Source of the DNA: JANQPA01 sp964628385
GTDB taxonomy: Bacteria > Bacteroidota > Bacteroidia > Chitinophagales > Saprospiraceae
Assembly: GCA_964628385.1 (NCBI GenBank)
Contig: CAZVOD010000029.1
Coordinates: 1 to 45,822 of the forward strand
Direction: 5' to 3'
Length of the DNA: 45,822 nucleotides
Below are positions 8,510 through 16,480 of this stretch, piece after piece (within the stretch, counting starts at the first letter, position 1; each line of letters starts with the position of its first letter). The position numbers and the translations under genes were made by a program. The notes under the pieces were generated by a model. That model searched no databases, was not told the DNA's origin, and saw only the letters and a program-made list of their open reading frames with translations.

Positions 8510-9289
8510 ATGAAATATTTCGCAGAATTAGCATATAAAGGTAACAATTACTGTGGTTGGCAAAAACAACCTGACCAACCCAGCCTACAAGAAACCCTGG
8601 AAGATGGCTTTTCTACCATTCTCGGTAAAATTATTGATATTACGGGATGCGGCCGTACCGATACCGGTGTACACGCCAAGCAATATTTTATCCATTTTGT
8701 TTACAATGGCAGTTTTCCTGATGCTTTTCTGAGAAGACTCAACAAATACCTGCCGGAAGATATTGTGGTATATCGTATTTTTGAAGTCTCACCTGAGGCT
8801 CATGCCAGATATGATGCTTATCACAGAAGTTATGAATATCACCTAGAATTTAACAAAAACCCTTTCACAACTGACACCGCTCTTTACTTTTCTTACCCTC
8901 AGGAGCTGGATTTAGAAAAAATGCAGGTAGCAGCGGCACTACTCATGAAATATGAAGAATTCCTCCCTTTCTGTAAAACCAATACAGATGTCAAAACCCT
9001 TAAATGCAATATAACCCGCGCTGAATGGGTAGTTCACAAAGCGCAAAGCAAATGGGTCTTCCATATCACCTCCAATCGATTTCTTAGAGGGATGGTCAGG
9101 CTCATCGTAGGCATGTGCCTAAATGTAGGCCTGGGAAAAGTGTCTATAGAAGAAGTCAAGGCTGCTATGGACAATCAGGAAAGGCTTCAAAAGAGCTACA
9201 GCGTGCCTCCTCAGGGCCTGTTCCTCACTGATATTCGCTATCCTTTTTTTCTGAATGCCAGCCCAGTGATCAAGTCGCTTTTTTTGTAG
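8510..9289 (+). CDS. truA: tRNA pseudouridine(38-40) synthase TruA
   Basis: The product is a 259-residue enzyme that isomerises uridines 38-40 in the anticodon stem-loop of tRNAs to pseudouridine. The catalytic aspartate is Asp51 in the motif GRTDTGVHA, and the conserved FLRGMVR segment is present near residue 192. It is 138 bases downstream of clpX on the same strand and converges on the acyltransferase-like gene with a 26-base gap. Confidence 0.95.
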   Translation: MKYFAELAYKGNNYCGWQKQPDQPSLQETLEDGFSTILGKIIDITGCGRTDTGVHAKQYFIHFVYNGSFPDAFLRRLNKYLPEDIVVYRIFEVSPEAHARYDAYHRSYEYHLEFNKNPFTTDTALYFSYPQELDLEKMQVAAALLMKYEEFLPFCKTNTDVKTLKCNITRAEWVVHKAQSKWVFHITSNRFLRGMVRLIVGMCLNVGLGKVSIEEVKAAMDNQERLQKSYSVPPQGLFLTDIRYPFFLNASPVIKSLFL

Positions 9290-9315
9290 GCCCAGAAAAG
9301 GCAACTGCTATCGGG

Positions 9316-10233
9316 TCATGATCGCAAGCTGATCTTTCCGACTTTCGCCAGCCAGTTTTTTTGTTTACTGATGTGTACATAGTTGTTTTGCCTAGCCCCA
9401 AACCCAATGGCCAATTCATCTTTTACTCCCGTATTAAAATCAAATAAAATGGGCCTGTTGGCATGAGAACGAAGCAATAAGTTGTACATAAATGGCAATG
9501 CGCCTTTTTCTTTTCCCTCCTCAGAATCCAGTGCCAAAAAGCTCATTACTTTTTTATGACTGTAAATCAAAAAACCAACTGCTATCAACTCATTGTCTTT
9601 ATTTGCAACTCCGGTAGCAAATCCCCAGCCCCGATGCAACACATTATACATGATGCGCTGCATGCCGTGGAACTTGATTTCTCTGTTTTTCCGGTCATCA
9701 GTGTGCTGAAAATAGAAGTCAGCCAGGGCTTCAGGCTTTAGATTAGAAACGGGCCGAAGTTCATAATCCTGAGCCATTTCCAGCTTTCTCAACAGATCAG
9801 AAGAAAATTCACCGGCCAACTCTTCATAAGTCTTATCCAGCATCAACTGATGGTTGGTCAGTTGCTTTTCATCAAAATTATGATCTTCCTTTAGAATATT
9901 TTGCTCATTCAGCGTCATCGCTATAGACACAAATTCCTCAGGGATGGCTTCCAGAAAGTAATGTAACCGCGCTCTGGATAGTACATTGATAGAATATAAA
10001 CCCAACTCCCTCATTAAAGCAGGCTGAAAGATTTCTTTTCTGTTGAGCCAATCGTGGCGCCATACCAGCGGCATTACACTTTCGTAATCTCCTTCAACCA
10101 AACCGTCCCATTCTTTACCTATAAAATCCAGATACCAGATATAACCGAATATGTTTCCGTTGCTAGCGTAATGTACGCAGCTATTCCACTTTACTTTATC
10201 TATTTCGTCTCTTTGGAGGTATTTTATTTTCAT
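9316..10233 (-). CDS. FemAB/GNAT-like N-acyltransferase family protein
   Basis: Encodes 305 residues with no signal peptide. The layout, with a tryptophan- and tyrosine-rich N-terminal half (FGYIWYLDFIGKEWDGLV) and a C-terminal half containing KGALPFMYNLLLRSH and FDFNTGVKDELAIGFGA, resembles FemAB-type or GNAT-fold acyltransferases common in Bacteroidota and usually annotated only as hypothetical. Possible roles include aminoacyl transfer to a peptidoglycan or lipid acceptor, but no substrate can be inferred. It is divergent from the small HMA protein gene and convergent with truA, so it is probably a single-gene unit. Confidence 0.6.
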   Translation of the reverse strand: MKIKYLQRDEIDKVKWNSCVHYASNGNIFGYIWYLDFIGKEWDGLVEGDYESVMPLVWRHDWLNRKEIFQPALMRELGLYSINVLSRARLHYFLEAIPEEFVSIAMTLNEQNILKEDHNFDEKQLTNHQLMLDKTYEELAGEFSSDLLRKLEMAQDYELRPVSNLKPEALADFYFQHTDDRKNREIKFHGMQRIMYNVLHRGWGFATGVANKDNELIAVGFLIYSHKKVMSFLALDSEEGKEKGALPFMYNLLLRSHANRPILFDFNTGVKDELAIGFGARQNNYVHISKQKNWLAKVGKISLRS

Positions 10234-10295
10234 TCCTTTTATTTCCTCAGTTAACCGATTTTTCTGCTAATGTGTTTAAAAGAATAAAAGACTTG

Positions 10296-10328
10296 TTTGG
10301 CATTTACTTTTGATGCCGAAAATGCATT
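10296..10328 (+). repeat. Partial copy of the 1475-1655 repeat
   Basis: These 33 bases, TTTGGCATTTACTTTTGATG and the 13 bases after it, match 1481-1513 at 30 of 33 positions. The match stops sharply after GCATT. No right end is found, so this is either a truncated element or the conserved tip of a related one. It lies 68-101 bases upstream of the HMA gene start, inside its likely promoter region. Confidence 0.55.
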
Positions 10329-10396
10329 ATGGCGTACCTGACGGTACTTTTATGCAGACAAAAGAGATTTCTTCATTACTAAACAAAACAAAAAAT

Positions 10397-10615
10397 ATGA
10401 GTGAGACCCTAAGATTTAAGACTAACATCAACTGTGGCAGCTGTGTTAAATCCGTCACGGGCTTTATCGAAGATGTGGCTACTATAAAAAAGTGGGCAGT
10501 AGATACGGATAATCCGGATAAAATCCTGACGGTTGAAGGTGAATCAGTACAGGCCGCTCAGGTCATAGAAGCAGTGGAAGACGCTGGCTTTGATATTGAG
10601 TTACTCCAATCTTGA
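10397..10615 (+). CDS. Heavy-metal-associated (HMA) domain protein
   Basis: A 72-residue single HMA domain resembling copper chaperones and the metal-binding domains of CopA-type ATPases. The metal-site loop reads NINCGSC, so both cysteines (Cys13 and Cys16) are present but the usual methionine before the first cysteine position is replaced. The end AGFDIELLQS matches the last strand of the fold. No copper ATPase is adjacent, so a cytosolic metal-carrier role is inferred from family alone. The start is the ATG at 10397; an upstream in-frame TTG would place coding sequence over the repeat and is unlikely. Confidence 0.8.
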   Translation: MSETLRFKTNINCGSCVKSVTGFIEDVATIKKWAVDTDNPDKILTVEGESVQAAQVIEAVEDAGFDIELLQS

Positions 10616-10649
10616 TTGAGCAACTTCGCATTTAACCTTTGGATTAAGG

Positions 10650-10736
10650 GATGCTGTGTCAGCATCTCTTAGAAGCTATCGATAAAATAGCTCCTATACT
10701 AGCTCAGTGCCGGATGGCTATCCCAGCCATCCGGCA
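10650..10736. terminator. Two hairpins between the HMA gene and glyA
   Basis: GATGCTG-TGT-CAGCATC forms a hairpin at 10650-10666. At 10708-10736 a perfect 12-bp stem, TGCCGGATGGCT / AGCCATCCGGCA with a 5-base loop, lies just before the glyA stop. The two genes converge, so the second hairpin is a good candidate for a bidirectional terminator, although neither side has a long T tract. Confidence 0.6.
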
Positions 10737-10749
10737 TTAAATTACCAGA

Positions 10750-12033
10750 CTAGGCTACGGCATTTTCGGCGTACAATGGGAAATTAGCCATAAAATTATT
10801 CACCTCACTGCGCGTATGTGCAATCATTTCGTCGCTCTCAATATTGGTAATGATCCCGTCTATCCATTCTACTACTTTCAAGCAATCCGCTTCTTTCAAA
10901 CCTCTGGTAGTAATAGCTGCTGTTCCAATTCTAATACCGGAAGTCACAAAAGGAGTCTGAGTATCAAAAGGAACCATATTCTTGTTTAGTGTGATATCAG
11001 CCTTTTCGAGGGCTTTTTCGGCGGCTTTACCGGTTACGTCTTTACTGCGCAAATCAATCAACATAGAGTGATTATCAGTACCACCAGAAATAATCTTGTA
11101 CCCTTTTTCCATAAAGGCAGTAGCCATAGCCTGAGCATTTTTGATCACTTGCTGTCCATATGTTTTAAACTCTGGCTGTAGTGCTTCTTTAAAAGCAACA
11201 GCCTTCGCGGCTATAACATGCTCCAGCGGCCCGCCTTGCGTACCAGGGAAAACACCGCTGTTAAGAATAGCAGACATTTTGATAGTGACCCCTTTTCTGG
11301 TCGTTTTACCCCAAGGATTGTCGAAATTCTCTCCCATCATAATTATACCACCGCGTGGGCCACGCAGGGTTTTGTGAGTAGTAGAAGTAACAATATGACA
11401 GTGCTTTAAAGGATCGTTCAAAAGACCCGCCGCGATTAATCCGGCCGGATGGGCAATATCAGCTAGCAAGAAGGCTCCCACTTTATCAGCTATAGCTCTG
11501 AATCGTGCATAATCCCAATCCCTTGCATAAGCAGATGCACCACATATGATGAGCTTAGGCTTGATTTCCAGGGCTTTGGCTTCTACTTTATCCATGTCAA
11601 TTAAGCCAGTATCATGCTCTACCCCGTAGAAATGCGGTTTGTATACTTTCCCGGAAAAATTAACCGGAGAACCGTGCGACAAATGCCCGCCGTGTGATAA
11701 ATCAAAACCCAAGATATTATCGCCAGGTTGGAGTATGGCCAAAAATACAGCAGCATTAGCCTGCGCTCCAGAGTGTGGCTGCACATTAGCGTAAGCAGCG
11801 CCAAACAACGCTTTCAAACGGTCGATTGCTAGTTGCTCAACTTTATCAACTACCTCACAACCACCGTAGTATCTCTTTCCTGGATAGCCTTCGGCATATT
11901 TATTAGTCAAAACGCTACCCATTGCTTCCATCACCTGAAGACTAGTGAAGTTCTCTGATGCAATTAATTCTATTCCCTTCTGCTGGCGTTCCAACTCTTT
12001 ATTGATCAAACTAAATAAAACGTTATCCCTCAT
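10750..12033 (-). CDS. glyA: Serine hydroxymethyltransferase
   Basis: A 427-residue pyridoxal-phosphate enzyme interconverting serine and glycine while charging tetrahydrofolate with a one-carbon unit. The PLP lysine is Lys221 in TSTTHKTLRGPRGG. Other family signatures are YAEGYPGKRYYGGCE near residue 46 and the SENFTS start of the active site. Length is standard. A possible Bacteroidota -7 element, TACTTTTG on the minus strand at 12172-12179, would give a leader of about 135 bases, but its -33 partner is poor. Confidence 0.97.
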   Translation of the reverse strand: MRDNVLFSLINKELERQQKGIELIASENFTSLQVMEAMGSVLTNKYAEGYPGKRYYGGCEVVDKVEQLAIDRLKALFGAAYANVQPHSGAQANAAVFLAILQPGDNILGFDLSHGGHLSHGSPVNFSGKVYKPHFYGVEHDTGLIDMDKVEAKALEIKPKLIICGASAYARDWDYARFRAIADKVGAFLLADIAHPAGLIAAGLLNDPLKHCHIVTSTTHKTLRGPRGGIIMMGENFDNPWGKTTRKGVTIKMSAILNSGVFPGTQGGPLEHVIAAKAVAFKEALQPEFKTYGQQVIKNAQAMATAFMEKGYKIISGGTDNHSMLIDLRSKDVTGKAAEKALEKADITLNKNMVPFDTQTPFVTSGIRIGTAAITTRGLKEADCLKVVEWIDGIITNIESDEMIAHTRSEVNNFMANFPLYAENAVA

Positions 12034-12405
12034 ACTAAACTTGTTTTTCTACCTGGTTTTTGAATAACAACAGATCGTTGTATATCTTGATATATTTTTT
12101 ACCGTATTGTGTTAAGACAAACTGTACAAACCTGATAAGCAAGCCTTCAGCAACCACTCTAAAATTCCTGACAAAAGTAAAATAATTTTAGCAATAAATA
12201 AGGTAAAGTAGCCGTTATGCCCACTAAGAAATATACGAATAATAATTTTGATAAAAAAATTAAATCTCTTCCCATCTGATCGATTTTTACCTTATCTAAA
12301 GAAAGCGGTGCCAGGTATTCCAGCTTAACAATGTGAGTTTTTTACCTATACCCGCCCCAATTTGATTGATCTAAAACAAGTACAAAAGAAAAATAAAAGT
12401 CATTT
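12034..12405. other. Divergent intergenic region, glyA / phosphatase-like gene
   Basis: 372 bases of AT-rich sequence without a gene. It must carry the promoters of both flanking genes. The only recognisable motif is TACTTTTG on the minus strand at 12172-12179, fitting the -7 consensus for glyA. No riboswitch-like fold was recognised by eye. Confidence 0.4.
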
Positions 12406-14238
12406 ATGGTTCGACACATTGTAAAAAGATGGGGTTTCAGTTGCTTATTTCTGGCATTCTGCACTATTGTCTATGCCGGAAATTCCAGATACCGAATAAT
12501 GTGGCGAACGAATCCTTCTACTTCTATGGTGATTGGCTGGGACCAATTCTCGGGTATTTCGCCTATTTTGCACTACGGCACTACTGACCATGGGCGCAAT
12601 CCGAAAGCTTATGAGTACCAGTGTGCCCCAGACAGGATCAGCAGAAACAAAGGCATGAATAATCACTTCGTTCGCTTGGAAAACCTCAAGCCAAATACCA
12701 TTTATTACTTTGTGATAAAAGATAGTGATGGCATTAGCCCGCGTTTTTCTTTTAAGACTATACCTGATAATCCGGATAAAAAACTATCTATCATTGCCGG
12801 TGGCGACAGCAGGAATAGACGTTCGGCCAGGGTGGCTGCCAATAAACTGGTTAGCAAGTTAAGGCCAGACTTTATACTTTTTGCTGGAGATATGATTGAT
12901 GAAGATACGGCTTCTGATTGGAAGGATTGGCTGGACGACTGGCAGAGTACTATAGGATCGGATGGTCGCCTTTTTCCTGTTGTTCCGGCTTTGGGCAACC
13001 ATGAGTTTTCCCCCAAAACCCTAACAGATATTTTTGACTCAGGTAGTCAGGACGCCTATTACGCTATGAACTTTGGCGGTAATTTACTGAGAGTCTATAC
13101 GCTTAACTCCAATACCTCGCCCCTGGGCAACCAAAAGTTGTGGCTAGAGAAAGACCTTTTCAACCACCAAAGCTCCACCCTTTGGAAATTTGCACAATAC
13201 CACCATGCCATCAAGCCGCATACCAGTGGTAAACCACCCAGAGAAGAACTAATGATCTGGGCCAGGATTTTCTATCAATTTAATGTACAGCTAGCGCTCG
13301 AATCCGATGCACACGTCGTTAAATGGACTTACCCTATACGCCCCTTTAACGGTTCGGGCAGTGATAATGGCTTCATAAGAGATGATCATAAAGGGACGGT
13401 TTACATTGGGGAAGGCTGCTGGGGGGCTCCTCTGAGAAGCGGCGACAAGAAATACAGGTGGACCCGGGCGAATGATGCATTCAATCAGTTTAAGTGGATT
13501 TTTGTGAGCAAAAATAAGGTAGAAATCCGCACTGTCAGAACCGATGGCTCTGACCAGGTACGAGAGATAGATCACAATGATATTTTTTCGATTCCTATCG
13601 GGCTTTCTGTGTGGGATCCGCCCAGCGGCTCCCAAATAGTCATCAATCGAAATATACCGGCGGCTCCATTGGCCGAAAATCGGGTAGTAGAATTTGAAAA
13701 GGCCAGTGCTATCCCTGAGAAGGCGGGTGTAAGAGTCAAATGGATAACCAGGCAGCCATTGCCTTCCGGCAGCTTCAAAATAGAGAGGCGCAGCGGCCAG
13801 CTTGCATACGCTTCGCTGGGTACTATGACAGTGAAGGAAGCCAAAAAAATCTTTGAATTTGTCGATAAATCCCCTCCCGATGGAGATGTAAGTTACCGGA
13901 TCAACTGTATTTTGCCTTCCCAAAAAACCGTCAGCATTGAGACGGGATGCCGGGTCAAAGTACAGGAAAAAACCACTCGCCGACCGACCATTAAAATAGC
14001 GCCTGATCCGAATTCCAGGCTATTGACTTTTCCGTACACCCTACCCAGGGCCGAAAAAGTTAAATTTATAGTCGTAGATGCCGATGGTGTAGTAGTTTAT
14101 AATCCAGCCCCTTTTCAGGAGATTTCTGGCAAACATATGGGTAAGATCGACTTTTCACCTTATCGAAAGCAAGAATACTACCTGATCGTTAAAGCGGGAA
14201 CCGAGCTACTGGCCAAATACCAGATCATCAACAGGTAG
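12406..14238 (+). CDS. Exported purple-acid-phosphatase-like metallophosphoesterase
   Basis: Encodes 610 residues. A signal peptide (residues 1-24, ending IVYAG) is followed by a fibronectin-like domain as in purple acid phosphatases. The calcineurin-like domain shows GGDSRN (Asp134), FAGDMID (Asp162), LGNHE (Asn198, His199), QYHHAIKPH (about 265-272) and SDAHVVKW (300-307). In typical members the last motif is GHxHxYxR; here Asp301 replaces the first histidine and His303 is kept, so metal binding may be altered. The last 80 residues (KVKFIVVDADGVVVYNP, then EYYLIVKAGTELLAKYQI) resemble a type IX secretion C-terminal sorting domain without the usual FPNP start. A single-gene unit is likely. 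A phosphatase or phosphodiesterase function is inferred from the family. Confidence 0.75.
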   Translation: MVRHIVKRWGFSCLFLAFCTIVYAGNSRYRIMWRTNPSTSMVIGWDQFSGISPILHYGTTDHGRNPKAYEYQCAPDRISRNKGMNNHFVRLENLKPNTIYYFVIKDSDGISPRFSFKTIPDNPDKKLSIIAGGDSRNRRSARVAANKLVSKLRPDFILFAGDMIDEDTASDWKDWLDDWQSTIGSDGRLFPVVPALGNHEFSPKTLTDIFDSGSQDAYYAMNFGGNLLRVYTLNSNTSPLGNQKLWLEKDLFNHQSSTLWKFAQYHHAIKPHTSGKPPREELMIWARIFYQFNVQLALESDAHVVKWTYPIRPFNGSGSDNGFIRDDHKGTVYIGEGCWGAPLRSGDKKYRWTRANDAFNQFKWIFVSKNKVEIRTVRTDGSDQVREIDHNDIFSIPIGLSVWDPPSGSQIVINRNIPAAPLAENRVVEFEKASAIPEKAGVRVKWITRQPLPSGSFKIERRSGQLAYASLGTMTVKEAKKIFEFVDKSPPDGDVSYRINCILPSQKTVSIETGCRVKVQEKTTRRPTIKIAPDPNSRLLTFPYTLPRAEKVKFIVVDADGVVVYNPAPFQEISGKHMGKIDFSPYRKQEYYLIVKAGTELLAKYQIINR

Positions 14239-14368
14239 TTTGTGTTGTAGCAACTGCCTCTCTCCTTCTGAAAGTGGCTACCGAAGCCTCCTTTCATTTC
14301 TTTCAATTTTTTTTGAATTTTTTTTGAATTTTTTATAAACAAAAATATTAACACCTTGTTGAAGTTTC

Positions 14369-14665
14369 ATGAAAGTTATTGAGAAGCATAATTTAACGGA
14401 TAGAGATATTGATAGGATTGTAGGAATGGCATGGGAAGATCGCACGCCATTTGAGGCTATTGAAATTCAGTTTGGATTAACTGAAAAGGAGGTCATACAG
14501 TTGATGAAGTATGAGATGCGCCTCAAGAACTGGAAAAAGTGGAGAGCCAGGGTGCAAGGTCGAAAGACCAAGCACCAGAAACTCCGCCAAAAAGGTGTAG
14601 ATCGCCACAAGTCTAAAATGCAGCGATTTATCACCAAGAATCACATTTCCAAGAAAAAATATTAA
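14369..14665 (+). CDS. TIGR03643 family protein
   Basis: A 98-residue basic protein. The pattern DIDRIVGMAWEDRTPFEAIE, followed by FGLTEKEVIQLMKYEM and the basic stretch RVQGRKTKHQKLRQ, fits the conserved uncharacterised family I know as TIGR03643. The first half looks like a helix-turn-helix and the last 40 residues are rich in lysine and arginine, so nucleic-acid binding is plausible but unproven. It is a single gene closed by a strong terminator at 14688-14719. Confidence 0.75.
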   Translation: MKVIEKHNLTDRDIDRIVGMAWEDRTPFEAIEIQFGLTEKEVIQLMKYEMRLKNWKKWRARVQGRKTKHQKLRQKGVDRHKSKMQRFITKNHISKKKY

Positions 14666-14687
14666 CAGAATAGAGTTGGGTGTATCT

Positions 14688-14719
14688 GCCAGATGGCCGT
14701 AAGGTCATCTGGCTTTTTT
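14688..14719 (+). terminator. Intrinsic terminator after the TIGR03643 gene
   Basis: GCCAGATG / CATCTGGC with a partly paired loop is followed by six T residues (14714-14719). The repeat element starts at the very next base. Confidence 0.85.
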
Positions 14720-14973
14720 AGACTTGATTCGGAGGGGTAGAATAGTGGTAAAATTGAATTATTTTTTTCCCACGCGAAGGCTTTTTGCGCGAAGAAGGGC
14801 AGGGTTCCCTTCTGAGCCTAGCAGCGCTAAGCGACTGAAAAAAGACACAGTGTGGGTGACTGAGCGAACCTATAAGGTGAATGCTCTGTGGGCATTCAAG
14901 CGAAGGAACGCGAAAGCGCGTGGGTTGGCAAAGAAACAATTTGGGCCTATTTTAATACCTGCGAAATAAGTCT
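14720..14973. repeat. 254-bp MITE-like element with AGACTT...AAGTCT ends
   Basis: Long imperfect terminal inverted repeats of about 55 bases bound this element. The left end begins AGACTTGATTCGGAGGGG. The complement of the right end begins AGACTTATTTCGCAGGTATT, and both run through AAATTG to CCCACGCG. The middle holds smaller hairpins (AGAAGGG/CCCTTCT near 14792-14812, GAATGC/GCATTC near 14880). It lies between a terminator T tract and the stop codon of the HD-PycTM gene, leaving only one base on that side. It shares both ends with the 78-bp element at 38028-38105. Frames of 73-81 codons across it are artefacts. No clear target duplication is seen. Confidence 0.8.
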
Positions 14974-14974
14974 T

Positions 14975-16222
14975 CTACTGTGGGGCTGTTTGCCAGGCAA
15001 AAGCAATGCCAAATGCAATTACTGATATGATCAGTCCATACATAAAGATACTGTAGCAAATCCGGAGGTATTTATACTTCTTGGCGAGCACTATCCCCAG
15101 GAAATAAAGATCACGAGTCATAGAACTATACAAGAAATCGCTGTCCTTAATCATTTCCATCATTCCCCAGTGAAAATCATCCAGCTCCATATTATAGAAG
15201 TTTCCAAAAAACAACAAGTTAGAGCGCTTATTTCTGATATCTTCTCTGGTAAATTTTCCTTCCGTAATTTTGGGTCGGGTCGATAAAATAGCAAAGACCA
15301 GCGCAGACAGGCAGACCGTCAGTAAAATTCCGGTGGGAACAATAAGTCTTTGGTTTTCACCAAACTGAGGAACCAAGCTCGATACAATGATAGAAATAAT
15401 AATAGCATTGATACTGAGCATGATGTTTGCCTTATTATCGGCAATAGAACTCAGGTTAACGTGCGTACGATAAGTAGTGCGGTACATCGTTTCTACTCCC
15501 CGCCCCAACGGCATATCTTTTAGATCATTTATCTTTTCTTTCTTTTCTGTCTTCTTATATTTTTTGCGCTTCTTTTCTTCTCTCATGGCTTCTTCTTCCT
15601 GCCTAGTTAATCCAGGATTGACGCGTTGTTTGTGCTTTTTTAATTGCTTTATATTCTTCTGCTTGCGGTCGCTGTAAAGTTCCTTTGCTACCTCAGTATG
15701 AAAATCGTGATTAGTAATGAAATTCAGCTCAAAATCAACCCACTCCCTTTCCGACATCATAATATTACGGGTAATGCCGATTTCCTGTCGGAGCCTGCTG
15801 CAGCGATCCCAGTAGAGTTTGCTTCCGAGGTGACTCACATCAGCGTCGCGGATGATCATCTGGAGCAGGTCCTTTGGATAATAATCCATGGCAGTGGCCG
15901 CTATGCAAGAACAGATAGCCTCTAGGTCGGCTTCCGGATATTCAAACCGATGCAGGAAATTTCTGGCATATTCGCAGCCTCTGATCTCGTGATTTTGCCT
16001 ACCTTTATCGCAGCCCATGTCGTGAAACCAGGCGGCAAGTTGTAAAACCTCAATCTCTTTTTCACTAAGTTCGTAGCCGCTTGCAATGAGTTTTACGGCT
16101 TCCACTACATCTTTAGTATGATCAAAATTGTGATATACATACTCATTGGGCATATGCTCCTTAAAGTATTGCTCTACGTGTTTCTCGGTCTTTTTGAGTA
16201 TTTCGTTTTGTACTTCTGCCAT
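14975..16222 (-). CDS. HD phosphohydrolase fused to Pycsar-effector-like membrane domain
   Basis: Encodes 415 residues. Residues 25-135 are an HD domain with His35, His67-Asp68 and Asp126 as metal ligands (HNFDH, AWFHDMG, IRDADVSHLG). A very basic linker (about 185-235, rich in KKRKKYKKTEKKEK) leads to a C-terminal domain starting HVNLSSIADNKANIMLSINA, the signature of the PycTM/DUF5706 (Pycsar effector) family, with membrane spans near 268-286, 295-314 and 389-411. Such membrane domains respond to cyclic nucleotides in Pycsar anti-phage systems. No cyclase is adjacent, so a stand-alone role is possible. The ATG at 16222 follows AAGGAAAAAA; an alternative start at 16297 would add a hydrophobic 25-residue N-terminus. 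Confidence 0.8.
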   Translation of the reverse strand: MAEVQNEILKKTEKHVEQYFKEHMPNEYVYHNFDHTKDVVEAVKLIASGYELSEKEIEVLQLAAWFHDMGCDKGRQNHEIRGCEYARNFLHRFEYPEADLEAICSCIAATAMDYYPKDLLQMIIRDADVSHLGSKLYWDRCSRLRQEIGITRNIMMSEREWVDFELNFITNHDFHTEVAKELYSDRKQKNIKQLKKHKQRVNPGLTRQEEEAMREEKKRKKYKKTEKKEKINDLKDMPLGRGVETMYRTTYRTHVNLSSIADNKANIMLSINAIIISIIVSSLVPQFGENQRLIVPTGILLTVCLSALVFAILSTRPKITEGKFTREDIRNKRSNLLFFGNFYNMELDDFHWGMMEMIKDSDFLYSSMTRDLYFLGIVLAKKYKYLRICYSIFMYGLIISVIAFGIAFAWQTAPQ

Positions 16223-16480
16223 TTTTTTTCCTTGTAAGATCTGCTTCAAAAGAGGTTTCAACAGTCTCGAAAATATTAAAAATAAGTAAGGGTACACGAA
16301 TACCGGGATATAAAGTTTGTAAAACTTCTTGGTCCTGGTCTGTGGAAATGCTTTGGAAGAATAAATCTAGTGGGTGCTGCCCTGGAGTTTTCCGGAAAAG
16401 CAGGCAATTTTACAACTTAATTTAATCGTCTGCATTAGACTTTTTTTGGGTATTGATAGAAGTAAAAATTAGAAAAAACA

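Noticed and set aside
14718..14969. Two overlapping frames of 73-81 codons on opposite strands
   Set aside because: They coincide almost exactly with the MITE-like element and its inverted repeats; the translations are basic, low in normal protein patterns, and explained by the repeat.
16434..16480. Possible half copy of the AGACTT element before the DMT permease
   Set aside because: AGACTTTTTTTGGGTAT resembles the end of the 78-bp element, but the rest aligns only with gaps and no second end is present.
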